This document shows positions 33,029 to 44,542 of a stretch of 64,000 nt of DNA, in pieces. Numbering within the stretch: the stretch's first letter is position 1; every line of letters begins with the position of its first letter. The translations under genes were made by a program, and so were the position numbers. The stretch is from Miscanthus floridulus (lineage: Eukaryota > Streptophyta > Magnoliopsida > Poales > Poaceae): the NCBI RefSeq assembly GCF_019320115.1, contig NC_089591.1, forward strand, positions 22,236,502-22,300,501, written 5' to 3'. The notes beneath the pieces were generated by a model. It was not told the origin of the DNA. It ran no database searches and saw nothing but the letters and a program-made list of their open reading frames with translations.

Positions 33029-35548
33029 TGTAACACCCTCGGTGTTAAGCATGCATTTAACCTTGACATTGCATGATCATAAGCATCCATGAGCATGCAT
33101 GTGCATGAGCATCTCAATTGCTATACCTTTGTTAGCTTATATTTCATGTGTGTCACTTAATTACCTTACTTAAGTTAGGGTTTTCATGGAATCAAAGTAT
33201 GGAATGTGTGTGGAACCTTGTGAATGCTTTAAACATGTTTAGAATAGCATAAGGAACAACTTTGGTATTCATGGCTAAGTCTAGTTTAGTCTCTAAGTCA
33301 TTGATATGGTGTATGTCATCATGTTAAAGTACTATGTTTGACCTAGTTTGAACTATGTCATAGAGTCTTTGCATGGCAGTGAACCTTTAAACAAAGTTGT
33401 AGTTTTTGAGTAGAGCAACAACTTTTATGTTTGGGTCATGAACTAATTCAGTGCATAGCTTTGTCATTTTGTGCTCACAAGGATCAACAATTCACTAGTT
33501 TTGGTACTTAGAAATTCTTCTAAGTCTGAATTGGTTTTTCAGTTTGACATACCCAACTTGGTGATGATATATCTTCCTAACCTTTGCAAATTAGACCTAG
33601 GTCACTTAAGAAAAGTTGGAGATGGTCTGTATATCTACAACTTTTATTAATAGATCTTTTGCTAAGTCGTCGTGGTTTAAGAGTTACGGAGGGACGAAGT
33701 TTGGGTTTCAGGCGCATTTTTGAGGTGGTATTTGCAACTCCATTCAGATTTTGAATCAGACTGCGTGGCCGACCGGCTCCGCTTGTGCGTGCCGCATGGA
33801 AGCAATGCACCAGCGCTGCCCCTGCATGCCATGGCTGGTTGCAGTGATAAACCGAGCGTCGCCTACTGTCTTCCTCTCCATTCACTTGCCTGCTCCTCCT
33901 TGCCTGTTCTTTTTTCTCCACCAAGAACGGCTCCAAGAGCAGAGAAGCGTCGCCGCCGTGAATCCATCGCCATAGCAGCGCCTCCATCTTTCTCCTCCCA
34001 CCAACAGCACCACCACGGCCCTTGCTGCATCCCCAACCTTGCTGCACCTTCCCTCGACAGTTGGTAAGCCGTGTGAGTTCGCAGCTCCACCGTGTCTGCC
34101 ATTGTTGCCGCCTTGTGCGAGCTCGTACGCGGCCATACTTACCTGAGCTCTAATCGCCATTCCTCTCCATCGTTGTGTGTCTACCTCGAGCCGTAGATGC
34201 TCCCACGGTGGGCCATTAGGGCCGAGCCTCCGTCAGTTCATCGGAATCGATGTGCTCGCTACTGCTGACTGTACGGCCACGCCGCCGAGCCGTCCTTCCG
34301 CCGCCGCCGGAAGGAGAGTTCGAGAAAATCGATTGCTAACCTATCCCGTTAGATGCGTCTCGGCGAGAGGAGTCCGTTGGTGGTGGTCGCGTCGCCGGAA
34401 AAGCTCACCGCCGTCGAAGTCCGGTCCGAGCCGCATCGCGCATCGTCGCTGCTCTGTTTTCGTTTCGCCCACAGTGACTCAATTGAAAAAAAGATAGTTC
34501 ATTTATTTTAGTTTTTGCATGCAACTTTGGAAAATCATAAGTGGAGTTATAGAGGTCCAATTTTGGTGAACCAAATTTTGTTGTGTTCCTAATGAAGTGT
34601 ACTTTTTTTATAAAAATATATAATCTGTTGCTTGACACTTTTCTATAGGGTTTACTATTTTTACTAAAATAGACCTTGCTAGCTTGTCATTTTTGTAAAG
34701 AATGTTATACTTGGTAAAATGACATGAAACTTTTACAGTAGTCTATTGGTATCACTTGTAAGACACTGTAATTTTCTTAGAATTTATTATGCACATTGGG
34801 TATAGGTTTATTATTTAACCTAATTATCTAAATAAATTAATAAATGCAATTAAATAAATAGTTTGGGCTTTGCCATTAGGTTTTCTTGAGTGTATTTGAT
34901 GCCCCTGAACTGTTGGTGTACTTGGTGGTGTCAAATTTTGAATGCTTATATGTAGTAGAAATATTGTCGCTTTATAATTCGATTTAACATGTTTTCAGAC
35001 AGATTCTGTTGCTTGTTATGTTGCATAGTCAAAATGATGTTTTATGTAGAAATGGTTAATAACAAAGTTGTAGGTAACTTCTTCATCTATCTTGTGTTAA
35101 AATTTCAGGTCAATAGGCCAAAGGGTTTAGGAGTTATAGATGTTTAAAGTTAGTTTTCCGAAATGCTTGCTCTCTGGAATTTCTGGACAGCACTGTATTG
35201 ATTGCCAGTTTTGGCTAGGATAGATTGTGAATTAGCTTTTGGTGATTAAATAAGAGTTGTAGATAATTTTATAAGCTTTCCAGAAAGTCTAAGATCATAG
35301 CATTTGAATAAGTATAACTTCAGTTATGATATAAACTTGTAACTGTCATGCGTAACTTAGATATTGCTTTGTGTGAAATTTGTAAATAACTACAGAAGAG
35401 AAATGCACCTACTAGGCAAATAAGGAGTTAGCATTGTCATCATTTTGCTAATTAACATCAGTATCACAGCATGTACATTCCTTTATCACATCCTCCGTGA
35501 TCCATCTTATGCATTCATGGTACTTAATTATGCATATGCATGCAATAG

Positions 35549-35701
35549 GTGCAACCGAGGGGATCACACTAGTGGAGCTCGACGCCGAGCAGCAGGAGGA
35601 GCATCAGGAAGTTCAGCACCTGGAGGTTCCCAGAGAAGGAGAGCCTGAAGTCGATCGCCTTCCCAAGTGCCCCGATCACCAGCCTTCGACGTTTGTGAAA
35701 G
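35549..35701 (+). other. LTR split ORF exon 1, Tekay-2 3' LTR copy
   Basis: Same 153-nt open block as 25762-25914, with AAAG|GCAAGC donor. The end reads LPKCPDHQPSTFVK (Glu to Lys). The frame is intact. Confidence 0.5.
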
Positions 35702-36764
35702 GCAAGCCCCGGAGCATTATAAGCCTCCCTATTTTATTAATGTCACTTAAAGTATTCGTATTGCTGCATTATGTGACAGGAGTTGTTTGGAAACCATTGT
35801 TGCATATTACCTTCCTTGACCAGAAATATTTACCTTGAATCCTATTTAAGTCCAGGAACGTTTATCATGCTTAGCTATGCTTAGACCGGTAGAAGTCGGG
35901 TGATTTTCTGTCACCTGCGAGCTATAGGTGATAACTTAATCACGGTTGGCTATATTGTGCTATCGTGGAACATAACCTGGTAATGTGGAGTAAAAGGAGA
36001 CTGGGCGGAGTCTTATATGTGGTATTGTAGTGATTCTGTCTGTGTCGTTTAAGGACCGGACGTTGGAGGTCATCTTGTCATGTTGAACGCAGCCTCTCAC
36101 ATAGTTGGCCGGATAAGTCGTTCCGACCACGAAGCCGAGTAGTTCAATTCAGGCCGGGACCACGAGCGGTAAAAGTGCGCACTCTGGATGGTAGTAGGGA
36201 TGTGTGGAGAGCCATTGGCATAAGCCCAAGGGCGGGTTAGAGTCATGATCACCCTTGGCAGAGTGGTTCTCTGATTGTGCGGCGCTGGTCGTACCCGCGA
36301 ATTTGGTTCCTGAGTTGTACCAAAGGTGACCTTAGGCTACCTTTGCGAGGTATGCTTGGGTGTGTGTTAGGAATAATTCCCCTAGCTAGGTAGGAATTGA
36401 TTCGAATCGTCGTCTCTCCCGGATAGTGAGAACTTGACTTGAGTTCCTTTCATCGTAGTAAATTATGGAAATGATGGTTATGAGATTATGCAAGAACTCA
36501 ACTGGATATGGTTATTATTGTGATGACTTATTGGTACCAACATGTTTGGCATAGGATAGTTGCTAATCTAGTATGAGATAGGATTAATAACTGGTGATTC
36601 ACAATTAAAGAGATGTTGGATAACTTATGCTTTTTCTTCAAATAATGTCTACCAGCTCTACTTATAAAGCCTTGCATACTCCTTGGTGTCTTAGTATATT
36701 AGTTGGACGGGTAAGTCTCGCTGAGTACCTTCTCATACTCAGGGTTTTATTCCCATTGTATCAG

Positions 36765-36826
36765 ATAACGTTATGTTTCATGGCTACTGCAAGAACTGTC
36801 TTGCTCCTACTATGGATGAGGACTAG
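36765..36826 (+). other. LTR split ORF exon 2, Tekay-2 3' LTR copy
   Basis: Same 62-nt block as 26978-27039, ending CKNCLAPTMDED and TAG. The acceptor here is ATTGTATCAG rather than ATTGTTGCAG. Confidence 0.5.
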
Positions 36827-37193
36827 GACCATGGGCAATGGTCATTCTGTATTTCATCTCACCTTTGTGCTTTTGGTTGGAGATGACGATGACACTAGCT
36901 TTGTATTAAACTTTGTGTGATGTTGATGTTAAACTACTTTGCTTCCGCTACTTTCAAACTTGGTTTGTAATAATTATTCGAACTCTGATGTATGAGACCT
37001 ATTTGTGAACTGTGATGTAACATGTGACTGGTTGTGTTGAATCTCTACAATCTTGGTTTGTATGTTGGTTGTTTGAGATCCTTCGTGATTTCATTGGACT
37101 ACCTGGTTTATATGGGCTCAAGTATGACAGGTTTGATCGCTTTGGTGATTGCTATTGTACTTGTGCTCTTATAAATTGGATGGTTCTATGACA

Positions 37194-37198
37194 ATATC
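37194..37198 (+). repeat. Tekay-2 target site duplication, right (ATATC)
   Basis: Exact match to 23238-23242. Joining the flanks without one copy restores the SIRE RT frame LFTKKLDG.. to IFICQVYVDD. Confidence 0.95.
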
Positions 37199-37800
37199 CA
37201 TCAAGCTTCTTGGTGAATAGTAGTGGTATCGACCTTCCCATTGGTAAAACCCTTCTTAATGAGGAAATCCCGAAGACGCTCATACCAAGCTCTTGGGGCT
37301 TGCTTAAGCCCATATAGCAGTCTTGGATAACCTATAAACATGATTAGGATATCTAGGGTCTTCAAACCCGGGAGGTTGATCAACATAGACTAGTTCATTT
37401 ATAAAGCCATCTAAAATGCACTTTTTACATCCATTTGATATAGTTTCATTTCATGATGTGATGCATATGCAAGGAGGATACGAATGGCTTCTAGTCTTGC
37501 AACCAGTGCAAAGGTCTCTCCAAAATCCAACCCTTCAACTTGAGAGAACCCCTTTGCAACTAGTCTTGCCTTGTTCCTCACTACAATGCCTTGATCATCT
37601 TGCTTGTTGCGGAACACCCACTTTGTTCTAATGACTCTTGCACCTTGTGGTCGCTCTTCAAGAGTCCAAACTTCATTGCGGGCGAAGTTTTTCAACTCTT
37701 CATGCATGGCATTTATCCAATCTACATCTTGAAGAGCTTCTTCTACCTTAGTAGGCTCAAAGCAAGAGACAAAAGAGTGATGTTCAATAAACAAAGCAAG
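37199..37800 (-). pseudogene. SIRE RT N-terminal part
   Basis: The minus strand reads [60 protein letters not shown] and [12 protein letters not shown], the copia RT fingers and first catalytic Asp. It then continues, after a stop, as INLPGLKTLD.., YGLKQAPRAWYERLRDFL and KGFTNGKVDTT. One extra base after VDTT shifts the frame just before the Tekay-2 insertion; across the insertion it continues in 22260-23237. [18 protein letters not shown] is the expected signature with small changes. Confidence 0.92.
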
Positions 37801-38898
37801 TTTTTGAGATCAAGTCATTACACCCTTTGATGGACTCCCTATGATGAGATCTTGTGGATGAGCTTGTAGTAGAGGTGAGTTTCTTCTATCAACAACTTGA
37901 GGAGGGAGGTTGTGGAGCATCAACATCTTGTGCTTGTGCCACCATTTGATCATGGGAGACATGAGTATCTTCATTTTCTACTCTCCCATCTTTGTCACCA
38001 TCTTGTGGCACATTTGATGAAGAAGATGGATTAATCACTTGTACATCATCTTGTGGCTTGATGTCTCCAACTAGAATATTTTTCATGGCCGCCCTCAATG
38101 GTTCATCACCTACATCATTAAGATTCTCATGTGCTCCTTGGGAGCCATTAGATTCATCAAATTCCACGTCATATGTTTCTTCAACCAAGCCGGTGGCATG
38201 ATTAAATACTCTATATGCTTTGGACTTTGATAAGTAACCAACAAGAAAACCAATATCACAACATCTTTGAAACTTTCCTAGGTGTTGCCACTTCTTGTAG
38301 ATGTAGCATTTGCAACCAAACACCCTAAAGAAGGAGACGTCCGGATTCTTCCCATTGAGCAACTCATAAGGTGTCTTGACAAGAAACTTTGAAGGAATAG
38401 GCGGTTGGATGCATAGCATGCGGTGTTGATAGTTTCCGCCCATTGAGCTTCGGGTGTGTTGTACTCATCAAGCATTGTTCTTGCAAGTGTGATTAGTGTT
38501 CGGTTCTTTCTCTCAACTACACCATTTTGTTGAGTATATGTTGCGGAGACCTCATGCTTGATCCCAACTTCATCACAATAGGCTTCAATATTTGTGTTGT
38601 CAAATTCTTTCCCATTATCACTTCTAATCTTCTTGAGCTTCACCTCAAACTCATTTTGTGCTCTCTTGGCAAACTTCTTGAAACATGATGCCACTTCGGA
38701 TTTGTCATGAAAGAAGAATACCCATGTGTATCTAGAGTAGTCATCCACAATCACAAGACAATAAAGATTTCCTCCCAAACTCTTGTATGTTGTTGGTCTA
38801 AATAAGTCCATGTGAAGGAGTTCTAGCACTCTTGTGGTTGACATGAAAACTTTTGTAGGATGAGTGTTTGCAACTTGTTTGCTTGGCTTGACATGCAC
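37801..38898 (-). pseudogene. SIRE integrase and integrase-RT linker
   Basis: The core at 38278-38898 shows LLHMDLFRPT.. and VIVDDYSRYTWVFFFHDKSE (Asp positions), IRSDNGKEFDN and QQNGVVERKNRTLI (Glu). The frame shifts near 38430, after which NGKNPDVSFFRVFGCKCYIY, the copia GKxP-like block and FLVGYLSKSKAYRVFN follow. The rest to about 37889 is an acidic, serine-rich linker (DTHVSHDQMVAQAQ), usual between integrase and RT in this lineage. The HHCC zinc-binding part lies upstream in the protease segment. Confidence 0.92.
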
Positions 38899-39433
38899 TA
38901 CAAAGCTTGTCCTTCTTAAATTTCACATCCTTCAACCCTCTCACCAATTCATTCTTCATTAGCTTCTTGAGTGAGCTCATCTCAACATGAGCAAGTCTTC
39001 TATGCCATAGCCACCCAAGTGATGTTTTGGTGAATAGGCAAGTCTTGAAGTTAGCATCTTCGGAGGTGAAATCCACTAGATATAGGTTGTTGTATCTAAA
39101 TCCCTTGAATATCACTTGATCATCATCCTTCTTAGATACAACCACTTCCTTCTCGGTAAATAGGCTTTGAAAGCCAAGATCACACAATTGTCCAATGGAT
39201 AGCAAGTTGAAACTTAATGAAGCAACATATAGCACATTTGAAATTGAATGATCATTTGATATTGCCACTTTGCCCAATCCCTTGACTTTGCCCTTTGAAT
39301 TATCTCCAAAAGTAATTCTTTCTTGGCCATCTACTTCTTCATCTAGTGAGGTGAACATACAAGGATCACCGGTCATATATTGTGTGCAACCACTATCAAT
39401 TACCCAATGACTTCCATCGGTCTTGTAGTTCAC
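38798..39433 (-). pseudogene. SIRE protease and integrase zinc-binding domain
   Basis: The frame opens with DGSHWVIDSGCTQYMTGD, the copia aspartic protease active site (DSG intact). It continues through ITFGDNSKGKVKGLGKVAI, NLLSIGQLCDLGF and the pre-integrase GWLWHRRLAHVEMSSLKKL .. KLCSACQAKQ (HHCC). A frameshift at about 38880 separates it from the catalytic core. Upstream, a short frame-broken stretch links it to the gag tail. Confidence 0.92.
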
Positions 39434-39447
39434 CTACACATAAGAGA

Positions 39448-39779
39448 TCAAGCTTTAGGAACCCAAACTTGTTGAGGGCCCTTGACTTTCTCAACAAGTG
39501 ACTTTGCAACCCAAATTTTCTTAGGCCTATTCTTGTTGGGAGGTCCTAAGAACATAAGTTTCATCTTTCCACTAGAGTCCTTTCTAAGCATGTAATGAGC
39601 ATTGAAAGCAAAGGGTCTAGCATGCTTGGGCAAGAGTTGTGGTGGTGGAGTTTGACACTCATAGGCAAAGTGACCTTCTTGTCCACACTCAAAACACCTC
39701 TTTGGCTTTGTCTTTGACTTGTGTTGTTGTTGTTGAGCTTGAGCCTTCTTCTCTTAGTTTGCCAAGTACCCAATGCCAC
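39448..39779 (-). pseudogene. SIRE gag tail with second zinc knuckle
   Basis: In the frame used by relatives the minus strand encodes a complete CCHC knuckle, CFECGQEGHFAYEC, at about 39650-39690, then HARPFAFNAHYMLRKDSSGK and GPPNKNRPKKIWVAKSLVEK. Frameshifts lie on both sides of the knuckle. The basic, lysine-rich sequence after it is usual before protease in this lineage. Confidence 0.8.
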
Positions 39780-39848
39780 TTCTATCCATCTTCATGATGG
39801 TGTTCATTAGCAACTCACTTTGAAGATGCTTGCCTCTTGTGAACTTGC

Positions 39849-40620
39849 TCAATCCAATCTTGAGATGTTCTTTTTCAACTTGAGCTTCTTGTTCTCTTCT
39901 TTGAGTGCATCATCATTTTTCTCTTCCTTGAGTCTCTTGTTCTCTTCTTTGAGCTTCTCATTCTCAAGAATTAAATCACCATTCTGATCAAGAGTTTCTA
40001 ACACTATAGTGTTGGTTGTTTTGAGCTCTTCAAGATCTTTCTTGAGCTTTTCATTATCATGCTTGAGCTTGACATACTCATCATAGTTGTCGGTTTCAAC
40101 CACTTGCTTGCCTTTGCCACTAGATCCTTGCTCAGTGCTCTCAACAATTAAATCATCACATGATATAGCTATATCAATCTTAACAACATCATTAGTAGCA
40201 TCGTGTGGCTCATTGGATAAAAATTCTTGAGTGATAACATGATTATCATGATTGATCTTGAGAGATGTATATTCTTCTTTTAGCATATTGTGGCTAGTGA
40301 TGAGCTCATTATGTATCCTCTCAAGTTTATCATATTTTTCTTTAAGCTCTTTCTTAGAAGATTTGAGCTCCTTGAGTTTGGATGACATAGCATCATTTGC
40401 TTCTCTAAGCTCAACACTAGCCTTTTCCGCTATATCACATTTAGCTAAAAGAGAATCATTCTTAGCTTCTAGCTTGTCATTCTTAGCTCTAGTCTTTCTA
40501 ATGATCTTAGTGTATTGGTTTAGCAAATTGACAAGATCATCATATGAAGGTGATTCAAATTCATCATCATCACTATCACTATCATCATTGTTAGCATGAT
40601 CATCACCACTACTATCATCA
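39849..40620 (-). pseudogene. SIRE gag coiled-coil region
   Basis: The open frame at 39849-40526 is almost entirely heptad-like, for example KIIRKTRAKNDKLEAKNDSL, LKELKSSKKELKEKYDKLER and ENEKLKEENKRLKEEKN. The upstream 40527-40620 is acidic and serine-rich (DDSDSDDDEFESPSY). Long coiled coils between two zinc knuckles are characteristic of SIRE/Maximus Gag and presumably help particle assembly. Confidence 0.85.
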
Positions 40621-41073
40621 TCATTTGATACCTTTCAGTTCACCCTTGGCCATATGGCATAGGTGTGTAGAGGATAATGGTGATGGTGTCGGTGAAGATG
40701 ATGAAGAATCAATCACAATGGTGGCCACCTTCTCGTTGTCACTATCATCATCGGATGAGCAACTAGATGAATCAATGTCTGTGAGCCCATCACCAATGAT
40801 ATATGCCTTGCCATTTTTCTTCTTCTTGTGGAAGTCCTTCTTGCCATCCTTCTTCTTATATGGCTTGTTTTTATTCTTCTTATCTTCATCTTCATCACTT
40901 GAGTCATCTTTCTTGCCCTTGTACTTCTTCTTGTACTTGTCTTTCTTGGGCTTGGTGCGTGGATGAGCTAGATGACCAAGTTCTCCACAATTGTAGCAAT
41001 CCATCTCAGAGATTGGCTTCCTTCTAGTGCTAGTGAAGAACTTCTTTTTCTTGCCATCAAACTTGACTGCCAT
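40621..41073 (-). pseudogene. SIRE gag basic region with defective first zinc knuckle
   Basis: The segment reads MDCYNCGELGHLAHPRTKPK: the knuckle should be CX2CX4HX4C, but the last Cys position holds Arg (CGC instead of TGC). A strongly basic stretch follows (KKDKYKKKYKGKKDD, KKDFHKKKKNGKAYI) and then serine/aspartate repeats (DSSSCSSDDDSDNEK). The N-terminal end overlaps the capsid frame by 17 nt in another frame, so a frameshift lies near 41065. Confidence 0.88.
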
Positions 41074-41854
41074 TCTTGTTGAGCTTCTTTAGCATCTTGG
41101 CGGTTTTTCTCACCATGAGAGCAAGACTTGCATCATCGACTTCATCATCACTTGAGCTCTCATACTCAATTCTTGATTTGCCCTTCTCTTGGCTAGCCTT
41201 GAATGCTAAGTCTTTGTCTTTCTTCTTGGTAGAGGATGAGCCATCTTGTGGTGTGATGTGCATGTACATCTCATGAGCATTGATCTTTCCCAAGATGTGT
41301 GTTGGTGTAGCGATGGAAAGATCACCTTGATGAATCACGGTCACAATTTGCCCATATTTGTCAATGGGGAGGACACTTAAGATTTTTCTTACAACATCGG
41401 ATGGTTGCATTTGAGTAAGTCCAAGCCCATTGACTTCCTCTATAAGAACATTCAAGCATGAGTACATTTCATTAGCACTCTCTTTAGGAAGCATCTCAAA
41501 AGAATTAAGCTTTTTCATTACGAGATGATAGCGTTCCTCATGCTCTCTCTTAGTTCCCTCATGGAATGCACAAATGTCCAACCATAGTGTATGGGCATCC
41601 TTGTGGTTCCTCACCTAGTTAAACACATCTTTGCAAAGGCCTCTAAAGATGGTGTTTCTAGCCTTTGCATTCCATTTTTTGTAGTTCACTTCGTCGCCAT
41701 GAAGGTGCATCGGATCTTGTGGTTTTGGGAATCCTTGTGAGGTGGCACTAAGTATTCCAACATCTAGAGCTTCTAAATACGCCTCCATGCGGATTTTCCA
41801 ATAAGGAAAATCATCTCCCTCAAAGATATGAGGAGGACCATCACCGTGAGACAT
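41057..41854 (-). pseudogene. SIRE gag N-terminus and capsid
   Basis: The start is the ATG at 41854 (MSHGDGPPHIFEGDDFPYWK), typical of SIRE Gag: DFPYWKIRMEAYLEALD. The block continues KKWNAKARNTIFRGLCKDVFN, then a TAG at 41612-41614 where relatives have Gln, then LWLDICAFHEGTKREHEERY, MLPKESANEMYSCLNVLIEE and VVRKILSVLPIDKYGQIVT. The end is lysine/serine-rich (SSTKKKDKDLAFKASQEKGK). It lies about 40 nt after the PBS. Confidence 0.92.
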
Positions 41855-41893
41855 ATTTCTCTAGGTGGTTAAGCCTAAATACGTGAGCACGAG

Positions 41894-41905
41894 GCTCTGA
41901 TACCA
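41894..41905 (-). promoter_or_regulatory. SIRE primer-binding site (tRNA-iMet)
   Basis: GCTCTGATACCA is TGGTATCAGAGC on the element strand, two bases from the LTR end. Confidence 0.94.
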
Positions 41906-41907
41906 AT

Positions 41908-43506
41908 TGAAAGGATCAAGATGCCCAAGAGGGGGGGTGAATTGGGCTAATTCTAAAATTCTTTGCAATAATTAAATCCACTTAGCCCACTTCACCATTT
42001 GTGCCTAGAATGTGTTTCTAATGTTCTACCGCACAAAAGTTTTGCAACCTAAGTTCCAATCCTACTCTAGCATGGCAATTCTATGAATGTAAAGACAAGA
42101 ATTGAATTGCTCAAAGTAAATGCTTAAAGTAAAGAGAGAAGGAGGAACACGGTGATGTTTTGCCGAGATATCGGAGAGTCACCACTCCCCACTAGTCCTT
42201 GTTGGAGCACCCGCACAAGGGTGTAGCTCCCCTTGATCCACTGCAAGGATCAAGTGCTCTCTATGGGTTGATTCTTTGGCACTCCGTCGCGGTGAATCAC
42301 ACACAACCACTCATAACTTGAGTTGGGTCATCCACAAGCTCCACCTGATGATCACCAAACTCCCAATCACCACCAAGCCATCTAGGTGATGGCAATCACC
42401 AAGAGTAACAAGCATAAACTCTCACTTGACCACGACAAGCCTAATGATAAGGGTCGATGCACACTTTGCTACTCTTGCTTTCACTAATGAGGCCTCTCTC
42501 TTGGATTCTCAAATCTCAATCACCTCACTAGGACCTTACTCTTCTTGGCATTCTCAAGGGTGTTTCAAAGCTATTGAAATGAGCAAAAGTGATCCCTTGA
42601 GTGAATATAGGAAGTATTTATAACCCCTTATTCAAAATGAATCGTTATGTGCCACTGTGGGGTGACCGGACGCTCTGGTTAGTTCTTCCCACCACCGAGC
42701 AGTTAAGTTATGACCAGACACTGACCAGCATCTGATTAGTACTGACCAGACACGTCCGGTCATGAAAATTGCTCTCTAGAACCTTAATGATGTTGACCGG
42801 ACTCTAGAACCCAGCGTCCGGTCACTTTGCTGCTCAGCGTCTGGTTAGTAGCCAGAACCTGACCAGCGTCTGGTCAGCACTGACTGGACGTGTTCGATCA
42901 GGTTTCTCCCTCTCTGGAACCTTACTAGAGTTGACCGAACTCTGGCACCCAGCGTCCGATCACATTTCACTCAGCATCCGGTCACATCTAGATGACTTCT
43001 CCTTGATCAAATGAACTGACCAGACTCTGCACCAGCATCCGGTCACACCGAAGCCAGCATCCGGTCAACATTTGACCCTCCATTCACTTCTAACTCGCAA
43101 TCATATGTGAATGAAGTTTGCTCCAATTGATCTAAGGGCTACTTTGGAGCTACCTAGTGCTAGATTTGACAAGTGTGCACCACACCTAACCCACTAGACT
43201 CACCTAGGTCAAGCTACCCATCCATACCCCCCTTAATAGTACAGCCAAAGGAAAAATAAAGTCCTAAACTACTCTAAGTGTCTCTTCAACGCCAAACGAT
43301 ACTTAGAACTAGTCCATCCTTAACCTTGTCGTCCATCCTTTGAAAACTGAAATGATTTCCATCATAGGGGCATGACAACCATGATTTCCTAATCAATTGT
43401 CATTACCATGACTTAACTTAATTGCATCTGCAAAACACACATTAGTCACAGTAATCTTGTATTATCATTAATCACTGAAACCCAACTAGGGGCCTAGATG
43501 CTTTCA
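41908..43506 (-). repeat. SIRE 5' LTR (1599 bp)
   Basis: In plus orientation it starts TGAAAGGATCAAG, has the AGAGGGGGGGTGAATTGGG tract that is usual near this end of SIRE-type LTRs, and finishes GATGCTTTCA. Bases 42655-43080 carry many TGACCGGAC/GTCCGGTCA-type words. No partner LTR is found on the left side. No coding content. Confidence 0.88.
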
Positions 43507-44542
43507 AGTGGTAATGTATGGATCGAATGCCTCTACGCCCAGGTAAGAAGGTAAGTTTATGAGTGGCATGATTACAAGATGTGGGCGTGCGATTGAGGAG
43601 AGCTAGCTTTGATACGGCTATATATGCATGCTTGCATGTGTGTATGGTGCGTATTTAATTGTGGGTAATAAATTGTCATTGGGTAGCTTTGATACAAAAG
43701 CATATATATAGGGATATATATATAGAAGTATTTAGTTTACCGCTCTCATATATTCAACCTAGAGCCCAGATTACATTCTTATACATTTAATTGTTGGGAT
43801 GGGCTAAAATGAATCTTCTATAGGTACACTAACAACGAAATATGTAGCTCGTTTAGTTATGATTATATTGAGAGAACATATGTATGCCACCGCGTATATC
43901 GTTAAGGATTTAATTTTTCCTAAGTTTGTGAGGATGTATGGAACATGCATGCATCATGATAAATCATTCATTAATATCATTACATTTTTCCTCCCCCTTA
44001 AGTTTTAGATTATGTTATGTAACCCTTTTCTATGATCGTGTTGTCTCACAGGAGTTATACCATCTTGATACAGATGGCAGCCCAGGAGCCCCTATTGCAA
44101 GCGACACCTTTTTGGCACTGTTTGGTACTCCCACCCTATTGTGGAGGGTACTGCACTCGGTCGGGTATGCTGAACCGCCTCACTACTTTTGGAGCGAAAG
44201 TGGTAACTAAGAGACAATAGTAGTATGATGTACGGGTGATTGTATCGGCCCATGCTGATCACCCATAGTGGCAAGGCTGGAGTGTGGAGTCAGATGGGCA
44301 GACACCTTGGAAGGGTTCCCAAGTTGCAGCTTTTGAGGTCCTCAGTGAGATATGTTAGGAGTTTGGGGATGAGCTTGTCAACGGTCCTACCGGATGCTTT
44401 CCTTGGGTGGACACATCACAAATCGCTTGGACTCAACCAAGCGGTAATGCTTTGGTAAGAGACCGGGATGAAAGAGCAGGAAGTAGAAATGCTACCATGA
44501 GTGCCATGTATGCTATTATGAAGATGTTTTACTCTCGCTAGG
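43507..44542 (+). pseudogene. Leader and leader ORF (N-terminal part) of a Tekay-like element, interrupted
   Basis: Bases 43507-44070 match the Tekay-2 post-PBS leader from about 27604. At 44060-44210 a frame reads GAPIASDTFLALFGTPTLLW.. and HSVGYAEPPHYFWSE, the start of a leader ORF seen in shortened form in Tekay-2. It goes on in another frame: YDVRVIVSAHADHP, then GSQVAAFEVLSEIC and GDELVNGPTGCFPWVDTSQI, MSAMYAIMKMFYS. Copy B then interrupts it. The front is cut by the SIRE LTR end at 43506. An AG|ATG (CAG|ATGG at 44071-44077) precedes the ORF, as in Tekay-2. Confidence 0.7.
44538..44542 (+). repeat. Copy B target site duplication, left (CTAGG)
   Basis: CTAGG precedes the 5' LTR and recurs at 53760-53764 directly after the 3' LTR. 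Confidence 0.93.

Larger units (their letters stand above)
23243..37193 (+). mobile_element. Tekay-2: full-length Ty3/gypsy chromovirus nested in SIRE
   Basis: It is complete from TG to CA (13.95 kb), with two LTRs of 4163 and 4165 bp, PBS, gag, protease, RT, RNase H, integrase, chromodomain and polypurine tract, and flanked by ATATC. The LTRs look nearly identical; for example one difference in the first 160 bp. That marks a fairly recent insertion, younger than its SIRE host. It is a different family from Tekay-1, similar in protein but with only blocks of LTR similarity. Five TAG nonsense codons and several frameshifts inactivate gag-pol. Confidence 0.96.
33029..37193 (+). repeat. Tekay-2 3' LTR (4165 bp)
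   Basis: Near-identical copy of 23243-27405, ending GGTTCTATGACA, followed by ATATC. It holds the same internal features: GC-rich block (about 33710-34460), exon-like blocks (35549-35701 and 36765-36826) and the conserved core (35882-36440). Confidence 0.96.
21481..43506 (-). mobile_element. SIRE/Maximus-type Ty1/copia element, split by Tekay-2
   Basis: The minus-strand order from the right is 5' LTR (41908-43506), tRNA-Met PBS, a long gag with two zinc-knuckle regions and a coiled coil, protease, integrase, then RT (37199-37800 continuing at 22260-23242) and RNase H. Integrase before RT is the copia order; the long gag with central coiled coil is typical of the SIRE/Maximus lineage. Removing 23243-37193 plus one ATATC copy restores the RT reading across the joint. 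The 3' LTR is missing: left of 22260 only a 3' internal region is seen, ending near 21480. Confidence 0.88.

Noticed and set aside
40252..41276. Plus-strand serine/leucine-rich frames opposite SIRE gag
   Set aside because: Antisense reflections of the lysine/glutamate coiled coil and basic gag sequence; composition explains them fully.
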